Shown: piece by piece, positions 1 through 8,511 of the stretch
Position numbering within the stretch: position 1 is the stretch's first letter
Layout of the letters: each line of letters starts with the position of its first letter
From: Lentisphaeria bacterium
GTDB lineage: Bacteria > Verrucomicrobiota > Lentisphaeria > Victivallales > Victivallaceae
Direction of reading: 5' to 3'
DNA: 64,000 bases
NCBI GenBank assembly: GCA_018265615.1
Contig: JABLYX010000015.1
Location: 22,640-86,639, forward strand
The notes under the pieces: generated by a model
The model's input: the letters and a program-made list of their open reading frames with translations, nothing else
Told to the model about the DNA's origin: nothing
The model's database searches: none
Position numbers and translations under genes: made by a program

Positions 1-2
1 TG

Positions 3-2996
3 TCGGTCAGCGAGAAGCAGGCGCTCGAAGCGATCGCCGCCGCGCGGCAGGCGGCGGAAGAGGCGATGGAGCGCTACAAGGCGGCGGCGGATCAGGCATT
101 CGACAAACTCGATGAGTCGTTGAACAATCTGTTCAGGGAAGATGGCGTGATCTCCGAGAAGGAACAGGAATTCATCAACGCGCTCGCCGCCGCCAAGAAC
201 GAGGCTTTGAAGAACGCCGATGTCGAAGCGCTGCAACGCTTCCGGCAACAGCTTGAAACCTTTTTCGCGGAAGACGGCGTGATCGACCAGCGGGAAGAGG
301 AAGTGCTCGCCCGGATCGACGCGGCAATCGCCAGCGCGGAATTGCAGGTGGTTTCCGCAATGGGCGCGGTCCGGCTGCGGATGATTGAGCTTTATGATGC
401 CGTAGTCGCGCTCTTCAATGCGGACGGCACGATTTCCGCCGATGAGCGCGCGATCATCGACAAGCTGACTCCGGCCAAGACGAACTCCGCCGCAATCGCA
501 CAGGTGCAGGCGATGAGGTCGGCGCTCGCCGATTATTTCGGCGACACTCCCACGGAGGCGCAGCAGGCGCTTCTCGACAAGGTATCCTCCGGCGGCAGCG
601 TCTACGAGGCGGCGCGGGCGCTCTCCGTCTCCCCGATCCAGTCGTTCCGTTCCGAACTTACAACGCTGTTCGGCAGCTCGCCCGGCGCAACCGAACGCGG
701 GCTGCTCGGCATGGTGGACGATCTCGCCACCGCCGCCGCGCCGCAGACGGCGGGCGAAGTGTTCGCCCGCGCGATGGACGGCTACCCGGACAAGTTGCAG
801 ACACTTCGCCAGACGTTGGCCGACAGCTTCGGCGCATTCCCGTATCCCGCCGCCGAAACCCATGTGCTCGAACTCGCCGATGCCGCAATCGCGGAAATCG
901 CGGATTCGACGCTCGGACAGCAGCGCGCGCTCGAAGCAAAGCTCGCGGAAATCCTCGCGCTGCTGGAAGAGTATTTCGGGGCGGACGGCGTTTTCGATGC
1001 GAAAGAAGAGGCGATTCTCGACGCGATCAGGAACGGCGGAGCGGCGGCGCTGGCCGGTCTTGACGATAAAATCAAGGAGATTTTCGCGGAAGACGGCGTG
1101 ATCGACCAGAAGGAACAGGCGATTCTCGACAAATTCCATGACCTCGTGAACGGGGAAACCGCGATTGACGCGATGCTCGCCGCGCTCCGGGAACTCTGGC
1201 CGCCCCTGACCCGCACCGAAACGGAGCAGTCCTATCTCGACCTCGCGGCGGAAGGCAAAACCGCCGCATTGAAAGGCGATGTGACCAAGCTCGAACGGTT
1301 GCAGGAATTGCTTATCGCCTACTTCGGCGATTCTCCGGTTCCGGCGCAGCAGAACGCGCTCGATCTGCTCGCTGCGGCGATTCAGAAGGTCAAGGAGTCG
1401 GCGCTGTATCAGGAGCGCGAACGGGTACAGCTCGAACTCGACGCGGCCCGGATCGCGGCGCTCGACGCGGCGCTTGCGGCGAACCGGGCGACCGGAGCGG
1501 CGGCGCAGGCGCTCGCCTACGCTTCGACCGCCTCCGGCTATGTGAGCGCCGCTTCGCAGAGCGCGCTTTCCGCCGCCGCAGCCGCAAGCCGGGCGCAGAC
1601 GATCGCCGACGCAATCCAGCAGAAACTCGACGAACTCGACCCGTCCAGCACGGTTGACGGACACAACCAGTCCGCCGACGCGCATCCGGCGCTTCGCTCC
1701 CGGATCAAGGCGCTGGAAGACAATGCCGGAACGAGCGTTTTGAACGCGATCAAAACCCACAACGCCGACAACAACGCGCACGAACCGCTGCGGGCGAGGA
1801 TTGCCGCGGTCGAAAACCGGCTGAATACCGGCGGGATCGGCAATGTTTCGACCGATTGCCTCGTGGTGTGGGGCAACAACTCCGGCGGGCAAAGCGGCAT
1901 CGGCCACAAGAAAGTCGTCTATGCGCCGGAATGTCTCGCTTATCCACTCGGCGCTTCGCAGTTCAGTTTTTACGACAAGGGCGGGATCGGCATTTTCGGC
2001 GGGAAGCTCTATGTCACCGGAGCGAATACCAACGGGTTTTCCGGTCCGGGGCGCGACGTTACGATCGGATGGCAGCAGTTGACTGATCTTTCCGGCTGGA
2101 CGCGGGTGAGCTGCTGCCAGCACACCGGCGCGGCGATCCGCAACAAGGTATTGTTTACGTGGGGGAACGGCAGCCGGGGCGCGGGCGGGCGCGGCGACAA
2201 TCTCGACCGCTGGCTTCCCGCCTACATCCGCCGCCGGGTGGAATCCGGCAATCCGGCGGAATTCACCGACGATTGGGTGGAAGTCGCCTGCGGCAATGGG
2301 CATACGCTCGCATTGACCTCCGGCGGCGCGGTCTACGCCACCGGGCGCAACAACAACGGGCAGCTTGGACTCGGCCACACGACGCATCTGTTTTACTTCA
2401 CCCGCGTCTCGATGCCGAAGCCGGTCCGCATGATCGCGGCGGGCGGCGACGTGTCGGACGGCTCTTATCGCGGTTTGTCGGCGGCGATCACCACGACGAA
2501 CGAGCTTTACACATGGGGTTCCGGTACAGATTACCGCACCGGGCAGAACACCACGGCAAAGAGCGTGTCTCCGGTCAAGCTGGCCGGATCGTGGAAACTG
2601 GTCGCCTGCGGCTACCGCCATCTCGCGGCGGTCAGCACGGACGGCGCGGTTTATGTCGCCGGACATCAGACGGCGCTCGGAGTCAAAAACGCCGTCCGGA
2701 CGTTGACCAGACTCGCCGCCGGAAACATCGGAACGGTCGCCGCGATCGCCTGCGGGCGGGATTGCACCTTCATCCTCAATACAGCGGGCGCGGTCTACAG
2801 CTTCGGCGGCGGCAGCTCCGGCAAGGGCAAGCTCGGATGGAACACCACGGCGAACCAGCCGACACCGGTACGGATCGCCGCCAGCGGCGCGGTCGCCCTC
2901 TTCGGCGGCTGCTGCAACTTCGGCGGCGGCTATGTCACCGATCAGTTTAAGCGCGGGCTGATGGACCCGAGCGACACCAGCGACGAAGACGAATAA
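3..2996 (+). CDS. Tail fibre/adhesin with DG repeats and RCC1-like propeller (5' end outside window)
   Basis: The frame is open to the left edge, so the ATG at 66 is probably internal and the gene is 5'-truncated by the window. Counting from that ATG (976 residues), residues 1-450 form helical repeats, each with a loop after an aromatic residue: five loops carry DGxI/F-x-x-x-E (DG at about 26, 70, 120, 307, 343) and four carry FGxxP (about 158, 202, 255, 420). Residues 450-520 are Ala-rich and probably coiled coil. Residues 530-590 contain two HN...AHxxLRxRI units, a motif common in phage tail fibres. Residues 595-960 are RCC1-like blades with repeated G-x-x-H-T/L-A-L and G-x-N-x-x-GQLGLG patterns. 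It is probably the receptor-binding tail protein; the role is inferred from architecture and position before the lysis genes. Confidence 0.7.
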   Translation, partial: SVSEKQALEAIAAARQAAEEAMERYKAAADQAFDKLDESLNNLFREDGVISEKEQEFINALAAAKNEALKNADVEALQRFRQQLETFFAEDGVIDQREEEVLARIDAAIASAELQVVSAMGAVRLRMIELYDAVVALFNADGTISADERAIIDKLTPAKTNSAAIAQVQAMRSALADYFGDTPTEAQQALLDKVSSGGSVYEAARALSVSPIQSFRSELTTLFGSSPGATERGLLGMVDDLATAAAPQTAGEVFARAMDGYPDKLQTLRQTLADSFGAFPYPAAETHVLELADAAIAEIADSTLGQQRALEAKLAEILALLEEYFGADGVFDAKEEAILDAIRNGGAAALAGLDDKIKEIFAEDGVIDQKEQAILDKFHDLVNGETAIDAMLAALRELWPPLTRTETEQSYLDLAAEGKTAALKGDVTKLERLQELLIAYFGDSPVPAQQNALDLLAAAIQKVKESALYQERERVQLELDAARIAALDAALAANRATGAAAQALAYASTASGYVSAASQSALSAAAAASRAQTIADAIQQKLDELDPSSTVDGHNQSADAHPALRSRIKALEDNAGTSVLNAIKTHNADNNAHEPLRARIAAVENRLNTGGIGNVSTDCLVVWGNNSGGQSGIGHKKVVYAPECLAYPLGASQFSFYDKGGIGIFGGKLYVTGANTNGFSGPGRDVTIGWQQLTDLSGWTRVSCCQHTGAAIRNKVLFTWGNGSRGAGGRGDNLDRWLPAYIRRRVESGNPAEFTDDWVEVACGNGHTLALTSGGAVYATGRNNNGQLGLGHTTHLFYFTRVSMPKPVRMIAAGGDVSDGSYRGLSAAITTTNELYTWGSGTDYRTGQNTTAKSVSPVKLAGSWKLVACGYRHLAAVSTDGAVYVAGHQTALGVKNAVRTLTRLAAGNIGTVAAIACGRDCTFILNTAGAVYSFGGGSSGKGKLGWNTTANQPTPVRIAASGAVALFGGCCNFGGGYVTDQFKRGLMDPSDTSDEDE

Positions 2997-3010
2997 AGGG
3001 AGACAAAATT

Positions 3011-3652
3011 ATGTCTTGGTTGAATTTTACGGTTCCCGGCACAACGGAAAAGGAGATGCGGGTAAACTCCGACACTTACGCGATCGAAGTCAAATCCGGA
3101 ACGGAGTGGATTTCCTGTTATCAGGCCGGATACCGGGTGACTCCGGGCCTTGTCGCTTCGGTCGATGAGGCGGCGGGGACCTGTCAGGTGAAGGAGGATG
3201 TCGCTTCCGCAAGCACCGTTCCGCGCTTCTACCGGCTGAAAATTCCGCTGGTCGGGGAATCGGGGCTGATGATCGATTCGGTATTCCTGCCGTCAAGCCT
3301 GTTCCCGTCCGGCAGCATCGGCTCCGGCAGCTCGCTTCCGGCGCTGCTGCATCTGCCGGTGCCGAAGGACCCCGACAACGACGCGTTGCACCTGATCGTC
3401 GAGTTCTCCGAACAGCCGGGATTTTCCAGTCTCACCGCGACGATCGACACGCGGACCAAGCGCGACGGCGTGTATTTCTTCGTCGGCGGCCAAGTCGGGC
3501 AGTACAATCCGTTCCCGGCGGGAGGCGTGGGGCTGGAAGCCTATAAAGGCGATGTGATGATCGATCTTGCTGCGGCGGGAGTCGCCTGTACGTTGTTCCG
3601 GCGCTGCCGCTGGCATGATGGAACTGATTACACAGACTGGAAGGGGGTATGA
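3011..3652 (+). CDS. Phage late protein of unknown function
   Basis: A 213-residue protein without a signal peptide or membrane segment, predicted to be mainly beta-rich with repeated short Gly/Ser/Pro stretches. It begins 14 bases after the tail-fibre stop and its own stop overlaps the next start (ATGA). Its position directly after the receptor-binding protein suggests a tail accessory or fibre-tip protein, but no family is recognised. Confidence 0.6.
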   Translation: MSWLNFTVPGTTEKEMRVNSDTYAIEVKSGTEWISCYQAGYRVTPGLVASVDEAAGTCQVKEDVASASTVPRFYRLKIPLVGESGLMIDSVFLPSSLFPSGSIGSGSSLPALLHLPVPKDPDNDALHLIVEFSEQPGFSSLTATIDTRTKRDGVYFFVGGQVGQYNPFPAGGVGLEAYKGDVMIDLAAAGVACTLFRRCRWHDGTDYTDWKGV

Positions 3653-4125
3653 GTATGATGAAGAAGTTTTTTGCCGCAATCCTGCTGGCTGCAACGGTCG
3701 CGGCCTCCGCCTGCTGGGTGGATGGCAGCGGGGAGATGATCCTGCCGGGCGCGCAAACGAAAATCCGCATCGACGGACAGGTGGCGAACAGCCGCATTAC
3801 CGTTGCGCTCCCCGCGACGGTAGAAGTGTGGCTCGCCCGCTACGACAAAAGCAGGCCGATCAACCGGATCATGCTGCAATACCGCGCCGGAACTTCCGGC
3901 GACTGGATCACGCTGTACGATCTTTCGCGGGTTCCGGAGTCGGACCAGTTTATTCCGCTCTTCGGAACGGGTACGCTGAAACCGGATATGTTCCCGGAGG
4001 CGCAGACCATTCAAATCCGGCTTTATATCACCGATGGCCGGACACAATCGTTCGACCCGGATAATCCTGATTCCGGGGCGATCAGTATCACCGTATCACC
4101 GAACCGGAGGCCGTCTTATGAGTGA
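3649..4125 (+). CDS. Exported phage protein of unknown function
   Basis: A 158-residue product starting with a Sec-type signal (MMKKFF then a hydrophobic stretch, likely cleaved after the Ala-Ser-Ala region). The following cysteine lacks a clear lipobox context. The start at 3649 overlaps the upstream stop; ATG codons at 3655 and 3658 are alternatives that sit nearer the AAGGGGG stretch. The rest looks beta-rich, with Trp/Tyr-rich strands. The function is unknown; presence in the late operon suggests an envelope-directed role. Confidence 0.55.
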   Translation: MSMMKKFFAAILLAATVAASACWVDGSGEMILPGAQTKIRIDGQVANSRITVALPATVEVWLARYDKSRPINRIMLQYRAGTSGDWITLYDLSRVPESDQFIPLFGTGTLKPDMFPEAQTIQIRLYITDGRTQSFDPDNPDSGAISITVSPNRRPSYE

Positions 4126-4888
4126 GATTTGGTTTCGGGCCGGAATGCTGTTCCTCGCCATCTCCCCGCTGCTGATTGCGGCAGGGGCGAACATTCCCGG
4201 CGCGCGGCTGCCGAAGGCGAAGGTCGTCACCTATCAGCCGCCAGCGGAGCAGTTCAGCCGCCGCGCCGCCGTATATGCGGACTGGACCGCGATTCGCTCG
4301 GCGGTCCCGGTCTGGCCCGAACCGGTGTCGCTGCCGGAATGGAATCGCCCGGTCATTGTGCCGCTGGAACGGATGCGCGAACTCGAATTGACCGTTCGCA
4401 GAATCGCGGCGGCCCGCCTGACCGGGCGGACGGTACTTTCCGCCTGGTCGCCGCGCGCGGGTGAACTGCCGCCGCCTCCCGCTGAACTCGCCGCCGCGCT
4501 TGCGCGGATCGCCTCGATGTGCGATGGCTTTGCGCTGGCCTATCACCGCAGCGGCGCGCATATCATCAGGCCGGAGGCCGGGGAAATGGCCTTCTTCGCG
4601 GCGGCGGTCCGGGCCGGGAATCCGAAAATCGCGCTGTTCGGGGAAGCGTATTTCGGAGAACTCGCCATTGGCCGCGACAACCAGCTCGCAATCACCGCGC
4701 CGCCGGGCCTCTCCGGTGTGCTGCTCTGCAACGCGGCCCGCCCTACAGCCATGACCGGCAACCTGATTTCCGAAGTCGCCACGGCAACCGGCCTCCCGGT
4801 CGTGCTGGTCGTGCCGGACACGTTCGCCGAAAAATACAAAGATCATCAGCCAGTGCTGATTATCGGATACGATCCTCAAAACAATTGA
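4118..4888 (+). CDS. Exported phage protein of unknown function
   Basis: A 256-residue protein. The start was set at 4118 because this ATG overlaps the previous stop by 8 bases and gives a signal-peptide-like N-terminus (MSEIWFRAG followed by a hydrophobic core ending in Ala-Gly-Ala). The mature part is Ala/Arg/Pro-rich with a central region containing PPPPAEL. No family is recognised. It is part of the tightly spaced late operon. Confidence 0.5.
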   Translation: MSEIWFRAGMLFLAISPLLIAAGANIPGARLPKAKVVTYQPPAEQFSRRAAVYADWTAIRSAVPVWPEPVSLPEWNRPVIVPLERMRELELTVRRIAAARLTGRTVLSAWSPRAGELPPPPAELAAALARIASMCDGFALAYHRSGAHIIRPEAGEMAFFAAAVRAGNPKIALFGEAYFGELAIGRDNQLAITAPPGLSGVLLCNAARPTAMTGNLISEVATATGLPVVLVVPDTFAEKYKDHQPVLIIGYDPQNN

Positions 4889-4901
4889 AAGGAAATGGAT
4901 C

Positions 4902-5699
4902 ATGCGCAAATTGTTTCTCGCTCTTTCCCTCGCTGCCGGTATCTGTTCGCTGTACGGAGCGGATGAACTCGTTTCCGGAGTGCAAATCCTCTCCAAAAAC
5001 GGCTGGAAGAACTTCGAGGAAGTCGTGCAGTATTCGGAAGCCGGAAAACTCAAGACCGGCTCGTTCGATCTCGATTGGCCGGTGTTGCTCTCCAAGTTCC
5101 GGACGGGCCGGATCACGGCGCGGGAGCTGTGGAATCAGAGCAACGCCATGACCTGCAAGCCGGTCAAGGATTCGGAATACTGGTCGCTGTGGGGATCGCT
5201 CGCACGACATATCATCATGTACGGCAACGATCCGGAGCTTTCGCAGGAAGTCATGACGCTGCTCGAAAGCAACGTGAAGGGAAACGATCCGGTGAAGCAT
5301 CAGGCGGCGGCGCGCGGCCTCGCGGCCCTGTATTATAATCAGGGAAAATTCGTCGAAGCGTGGCCGTACCTCTGCGAACCGCGCAGCGAAGCGGGTTTCC
5401 TGCTGGTGGTCGCCAGAAAAATGCTGGCATCGAACCAGATTCCGCCCGCCGATATTTATGCCGGATTGCGTACCAAGCTGCTGTTCCGCGATAACACGCC
5501 GCCCGCCGTCATGCTCAAGGTTACGCTGCTGATGCTCGATGCCGCAACCGCCGCCGCGATTCCGGATTCCGAAGTCAGGGCGACGCTGATGCAAATTTCC
5601 CGGCTGTATGTCTCATATACGATCGGAGAATCGGAATCAGCCAAAGCGTGGGCGGAGTTCATCGGCGCGGTAGAGGAAACCGCAAAACGTTATCAGTAA
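4902..5699 (+). CDS. Secreted protein, tandem paralogue A
   Basis: A 265-residue protein with a clear signal peptide (MRKLFLALSLAAGICSLYGA). The mature part is alpha-helical and TPR-like in feel. It is clearly paralogous to the next gene: both share EAGKLKTGS, DWPVL, GKFVEAWPYLC, YAGLR, LMLDA-TAAAIP-SEV and LYVSY-GESE-AKAW. It has a good ribosome site (GAAAGGAAA). No named family is recognised. Two exported paralogues in a phage late region could be envelope-acting or lysogenic-conversion factors; this is inference. Confidence 0.55.
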   Translation: MRKLFLALSLAAGICSLYGADELVSGVQILSKNGWKNFEEVVQYSEAGKLKTGSFDLDWPVLLSKFRTGRITARELWNQSNAMTCKPVKDSEYWSLWGSLARHIIMYGNDPELSQEVMTLLESNVKGNDPVKHQAAARGLAALYYNQGKFVEAWPYLCEPRSEAGFLLVVARKMLASNQIPPADIYAGLRTKLLFRDNTPPAVMLKVTLLMLDAATAAAIPDSEVRATLMQISRLYVSYTIGESESAKAWAEFIGAVEETAKRYQ

Positions 5700-5732
5700 G
5701 AAATTTTCATCAACCATTGAAGGAAATGGACC

Positions 5733-6530
5733 ATGTGCAGAAAAATGTTTCTCGCCCTTGTCGTCGGAGTGCTTGCGCTGTTCAGCGCCGGAGCGGAAGA
5801 ACTGCTTGATGCGTCGGCGGTTTTTGCGAAGAACTCGTACCGGAACTATGCGGAAGTCGTGCAGCTCTCCGAGGCCGGAAAGCTCAAAACGGGAAGTTTG
5901 CTTCTTGACTGGCCGGTGCTGGTGTCGAAATTCATGGTCGGCAAGATCACGGCACGAGAGGCGTGGGATTCCTGCTGCGCGCTCGCCGACAATTCCACGG
6001 ATCAGGACCTCTGGCCGCTGTGGTTCTCCGTCGCTCCGAATATCGTTCGCAGCGGCAAGGATGCGGCGCTGAATCAGGAAATCATGACGCAGTTGAAGGC
6101 GGCGGCGGACGGAAGCGATCTCGGCAAGCGCGCTCCCGCAATCCGGGGACTCGGCGTTATTTACGCGCAGCAGGGGAAGTTCGTTGAAGCGTGGCCCTAT
6201 CTCTGTATGCCGGAAGGGGATTCCTGGCATTTCAAATTCGTCGCAAACAAACTTCTCGGCTCGAACCTCATGTCTCCTGCCACCGTTTATGCGGGGCTTC
6301 GCAGTCGGCTTCTCGTTCGCGGCGATGCCGGTCCGCAGGACCTGCTCGAATTGACGCGCCTGATGCTCGATGCCTCAACCGCCGCCGCGATTCCGAAATC
6401 CGAGGTCAAGGCGACGTTGCAGGAGATCGATTTGCTCTATGTCTCTTATTCGGTCGGAGAATCGGAGACGGCGAAGGCGTGGGGGGAATTCGTCGGCGCG
6501 GTGGAAGAGATTATGAAGCGCTGCCAGTAA
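5733..6530 (+). CDS. Secreted protein, tandem paralogue B
   Basis: A 265-residue protein of the same length as its upstream neighbour and alignable over its whole length, including the signal peptide (MCRKMFLALVVGVLALFSAGA) and the C-terminal LYVSYSVGESETAKAW region. The pair arose by tandem duplication and has since diverged substantially. The gene starts after a short 33-base spacer with a GAAGGAAAT ribosome site almost identical to that of the first copy, so the duplicated unit included the translation signal. Confidence 0.55.
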   Translation: MCRKMFLALVVGVLALFSAGAEELLDASAVFAKNSYRNYAEVVQLSEAGKLKTGSLLLDWPVLVSKFMVGKITAREAWDSCCALADNSTDQDLWPLWFSVAPNIVRSGKDAALNQEIMTQLKAAADGSDLGKRAPAIRGLGVIYAQQGKFVEAWPYLCMPEGDSWHFKFVANKLLGSNLMSPATVYAGLRSRLLVRGDAGPQDLLELTRLMLDASTAAAIPKSEVKATLQEIDLLYVSYSVGESETAKAWGEFVGAVEEIMKRCQ

Positions 6531-6543
6531 GCGGGGGTATATC

Positions 6544-6933
6544 ATGGAATACTGCTACACGGGGAATTATGTCGTGCGCCTGCGCCGCCGCTGCCGGGAA
6601 ATCGGTTGCAGCGCCGCGCCCGCGTTCTGGAATGAACGGATCGAAGTATTACAGGCTTGCTACAACGGAGTCGGCCCCGATGCGTGGAGCAGTAAGTTCC
6701 GGGCATGGGTGACGGCGGTTTTGGAAGATTTTGAAGTGTCGGCCCTGCCGCACGATTACGAATTCAAACACGCGCCGCGCACCTATCTGCATTTCACGCT
6801 CGCCAACGCTCGTTTTGCAATCAATGCAATCCTTGAAGCTTGGCACGACCGGAAGCCGAAACTGGTATGGCGGGGGATCATTCTCGCTTCGCTCTGCCAG
6901 CTTTTCGGCTGGAAAGGCTTCAAAGGTGTATGA
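6544..6933 (+). CDS. Phage protein with CNGVGP and PHDYEF motifs, lysis region
   Basis: A 129-residue protein just upstream of the holin, with an ATGA stop/start overlap. It contains a Cys-x-Asn-Gly-x-Gly segment near residue 40 and a Pro-His-Asp-Tyr-Glu-Phe segment near residue 75. The spacing recalls the Ca-loop and His-Asp pair of phospholipase A2-like phage proteins, but the similarity is weak and I do not assign that activity. Its position before the holin makes it a candidate for the otherwise missing lytic enzyme. The function is open. Confidence 0.5.
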   Translation: MEYCYTGNYVVRLRRRCREIGCSAAPAFWNERIEVLQACYNGVGPDAWSSKFRAWVTAVLEDFEVSALPHDYEFKHAPRTYLHFTLANARFAINAILEAWHDRKPKLVWRGIILASLCQLFGWKGFKGV

Positions 6934-7235
6934 TGCGGCATGTTCTCGAAAAGCTGCTCGAACTGCTGCCGGTGGTCGGACTAGCGGCGTTCGGCGGCTT
7001 CACCCGGACGCTGGCCGGGAAAGCGAAAGGTGAACCGTACCGGATCAGCATTGCGATACCTGAAATCGTGATTGCGGTTTTCTCCGGGCTGCTGATTCAC
7101 TGGCTGACCAGCGAAACCGAAATCAGCGAAAATATCCGTACCGCCGCGATTGCGCTGGCGGGCTACTCCGCCCGCAGCGTGATCGCGGTTATCAATGCGT
7201 TATTCATCCAGAAATTGAGAGGAAGGGTAAAATGA
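6930..7235 (+). CDS. Phage holin, three transmembrane segments
   Basis: The 101-residue product starts at the ATG overlapping the upstream stop (ATGA). It has three hydrophobic segments: LPVVGLAAFGGF, IAIPEIVIAVFSGLLIHWL and IRTAAIALAGYSAR onwards to ALFI, followed by a short basic tail (KLRGRVK). This is the topology of class I holins, and the GFTRTLAG...GLLIHWLT...ALAGYSAR pattern matches LydA-like phage holins. It would permeabilise the inner membrane at lysis. The stop overlaps the following lipoprotein gene by 4 bases. Confidence 0.75.
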   Translation: MMRHVLEKLLELLPVVGLAAFGGFTRTLAGKAKGEPYRISIAIPEIVIAVFSGLLIHWLTSETEISENIRTAAIALAGYSARSVIAVINALFIQKLRGRVK

Positions 7236-7693
7236 AGAAGAGAATCGCAATTCTTTCGGCGGTCGCGGCGGTGGTCGCGGTCATCGCCTCCGGATGCGCC
7301 GGAACGACGGAAAAACTCACCGCCGCCGCCGGTCCGAAGAACGTCGGCATGGACGGCTATGTGATGTACGGCGCGGTCGAGACGGCGAACCCGGAAACCG
7401 GAACGCCGCAGGGGAGGCTCATCATCGGCAATGTCTCCTACAAAAGCCGCCGCGTCTCCATTCCGGCCACGGAGAAAGTACCGACTGCCGGAAATTACAA
7501 GCATACCAAGAAGGTGACGCTGTTCGGGACCTCCGAGCAGGTGACGGAGTGGGATTTCACCGCCGCGTCTCCGGATGAAGCCGCCGTAATCGAAAAGGCC
7601 CTCCGGGAACAGGCGGAACGGGACCGCGCCAACGAAGAGGCACGCTCCGGTGACACGGCGGCGGAAGCTGACGCGCCCGCCTCCGGGGAATAG
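7232..7693 (+). CDS. Phage lipoprotein, last gene of the late operon
   Basis: A 153-residue protein with a lipoprotein signal: MKKR, a hydrophobic Val/Ala core and the lipobox VIASGC with the lipidated Cys near residue 22. The C-terminal third is highly charged, Glu/Ala/Arg-rich and probably helical (about residues 110-145). Its position directly after the holin suggests a spanin-like outer-membrane component, but it is longer than Rz1 and no i-spanin partner is evident. The role is inferred. Confidence 0.55.
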   Translation: MKKRIAILSAVAAVVAVIASGCAGTTEKLTAAAGPKNVGMDGYVMYGAVETANPETGTPQGRLIIGNVSYKSRRVSIPATEKVPTAGNYKHTKKVTLFGTSEQVTEWDFTAASPDEAAVIEKALREQAERDRANEEARSGDTAAEADAPASGE

Positions 7694-7912
7694 CTACGGC
7701 TTCGGGACGGCTCCGCGCCGTCCCCGCCGGTCGGCCTTGATCCGGAACGCCTGCACCGGAATTTCCAGCCGCTTCGCAATCCGGCAGGCGGTCTGGTAGA
7801 TGATCGGTTTCTTTGCAAAGGCGTTCCGGATGGTGTTTTCATGCAGCCCGCATTTGTCCGCAAGGCATTTGTAGGCGTTCAGCTCCGTCAGTTCCTCATG
7901 GTTCATCCTCAT
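7694..7912 (-). CDS. Small helix-turn-helix protein
   Basis: A 72-residue protein with a Cro/CI-type HTH: LADKCGLHENTIRNAFAK then YQTACRIAKRLEIPVQAF. It overlaps the tyrosine recombinase gene by 4 bases and is the last gene of the early operon. Given this coupling it could be a recombination directionality factor or a small regulator. Its stop abuts the convergent late-operon stop with no base between them. Confidence 0.6.
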   Translation of the reverse strand: MRMNHEELTELNAYKCLADKCGLHENTIRNAFAKKPIIYQTACRIAKRLEIPVQAFRIKADRRGRRGAVPKP

Positions 7913-8508
7913 TTTCTCCCGAGATTAAAAACTTCATTCTGCGCGTCCGTGATCGCGCTTTCATCGATTCCCAAGTAACGTACCGTCGTTTCGATCCGCT
8001 CGTGTCCCAAGGCCCTCCGCGTCAATTCCAGCGCCCGCAGGGGATCGCCCGGAGTCCGTCTCTGGAAATGCCGGAACATTTCGTATGCGAAGGTCTTCCG
8101 CATCCAGTGCGTTCCGTGTTCCGGTCCGAGGGTTTCCCGGAAGAACCGGTAGACGGCCAGCCGGGAGAGCGCTTTCCCGTTCTGGCCCCGGAATACGAAT
8201 TCTTCCGGCCCGGTGTGGCCGCGCTCCGCCTCCGCGTTCAGGTGGCGGACGATAAACTTCCGCCACGTCGCCGGAATCGTCATTTTCCGTGATTTCGGCC
8301 CCTTCCGGGCTTTGAGTTTCAGGAACGCGACGGTTTCCCGGAGTTCGCCGGTCGCGGAATCGATCAGGTCGCGCCGCCGCAATGCCGTGATCTCCGATAT
8401 CCGGCAGCCGGTCGGTACGCCGATCGCCGCGATCGCCGCATACTTAACCGGCAACCGGCAGCAGAGTTTCAGCGCTTCCGCCAGCTCAAGGCGTTTCATT
8501 CCGGACAT
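7909..8508 (-). CDS. Tyrosine recombinase, catalytic domain only
   Basis: A 199-residue protein consisting of the phage-integrase catalytic domain without the usual arm-binding and core-binding N-terminal domains. The catalytic set is intact: Arg in TGCRISEI, Lys in the LKARKGPKSRK hairpin, His-x-x-Arg in HWMRK, His in ALGHERIETT and the nucleophile Tyr in VRYLGI. It lies far from the attachment site, which is served by the serine recombinase, so it may resolve multimers, invert a segment or be left from an older element. It is coupled to the HTH gene downstream. Confidence 0.8.
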   Translation of the reverse strand: MSGMKRLELAEALKLCCRLPVKYAAIAAIGVPTGCRISEITALRRRDLIDSATGELRETVAFLKLKARKGPKSRKMTIPATWRKFIVRHLNAEAERGHTGPEEFVFRGQNGKALSRLAVYRFFRETLGPEHGTHWMRKTFAYEMFRHFQRRTPGDPLRALELTRRALGHERIETTVRYLGIDESAITDAQNEVFNLGRK

Positions 8509-8511
8509 ATA

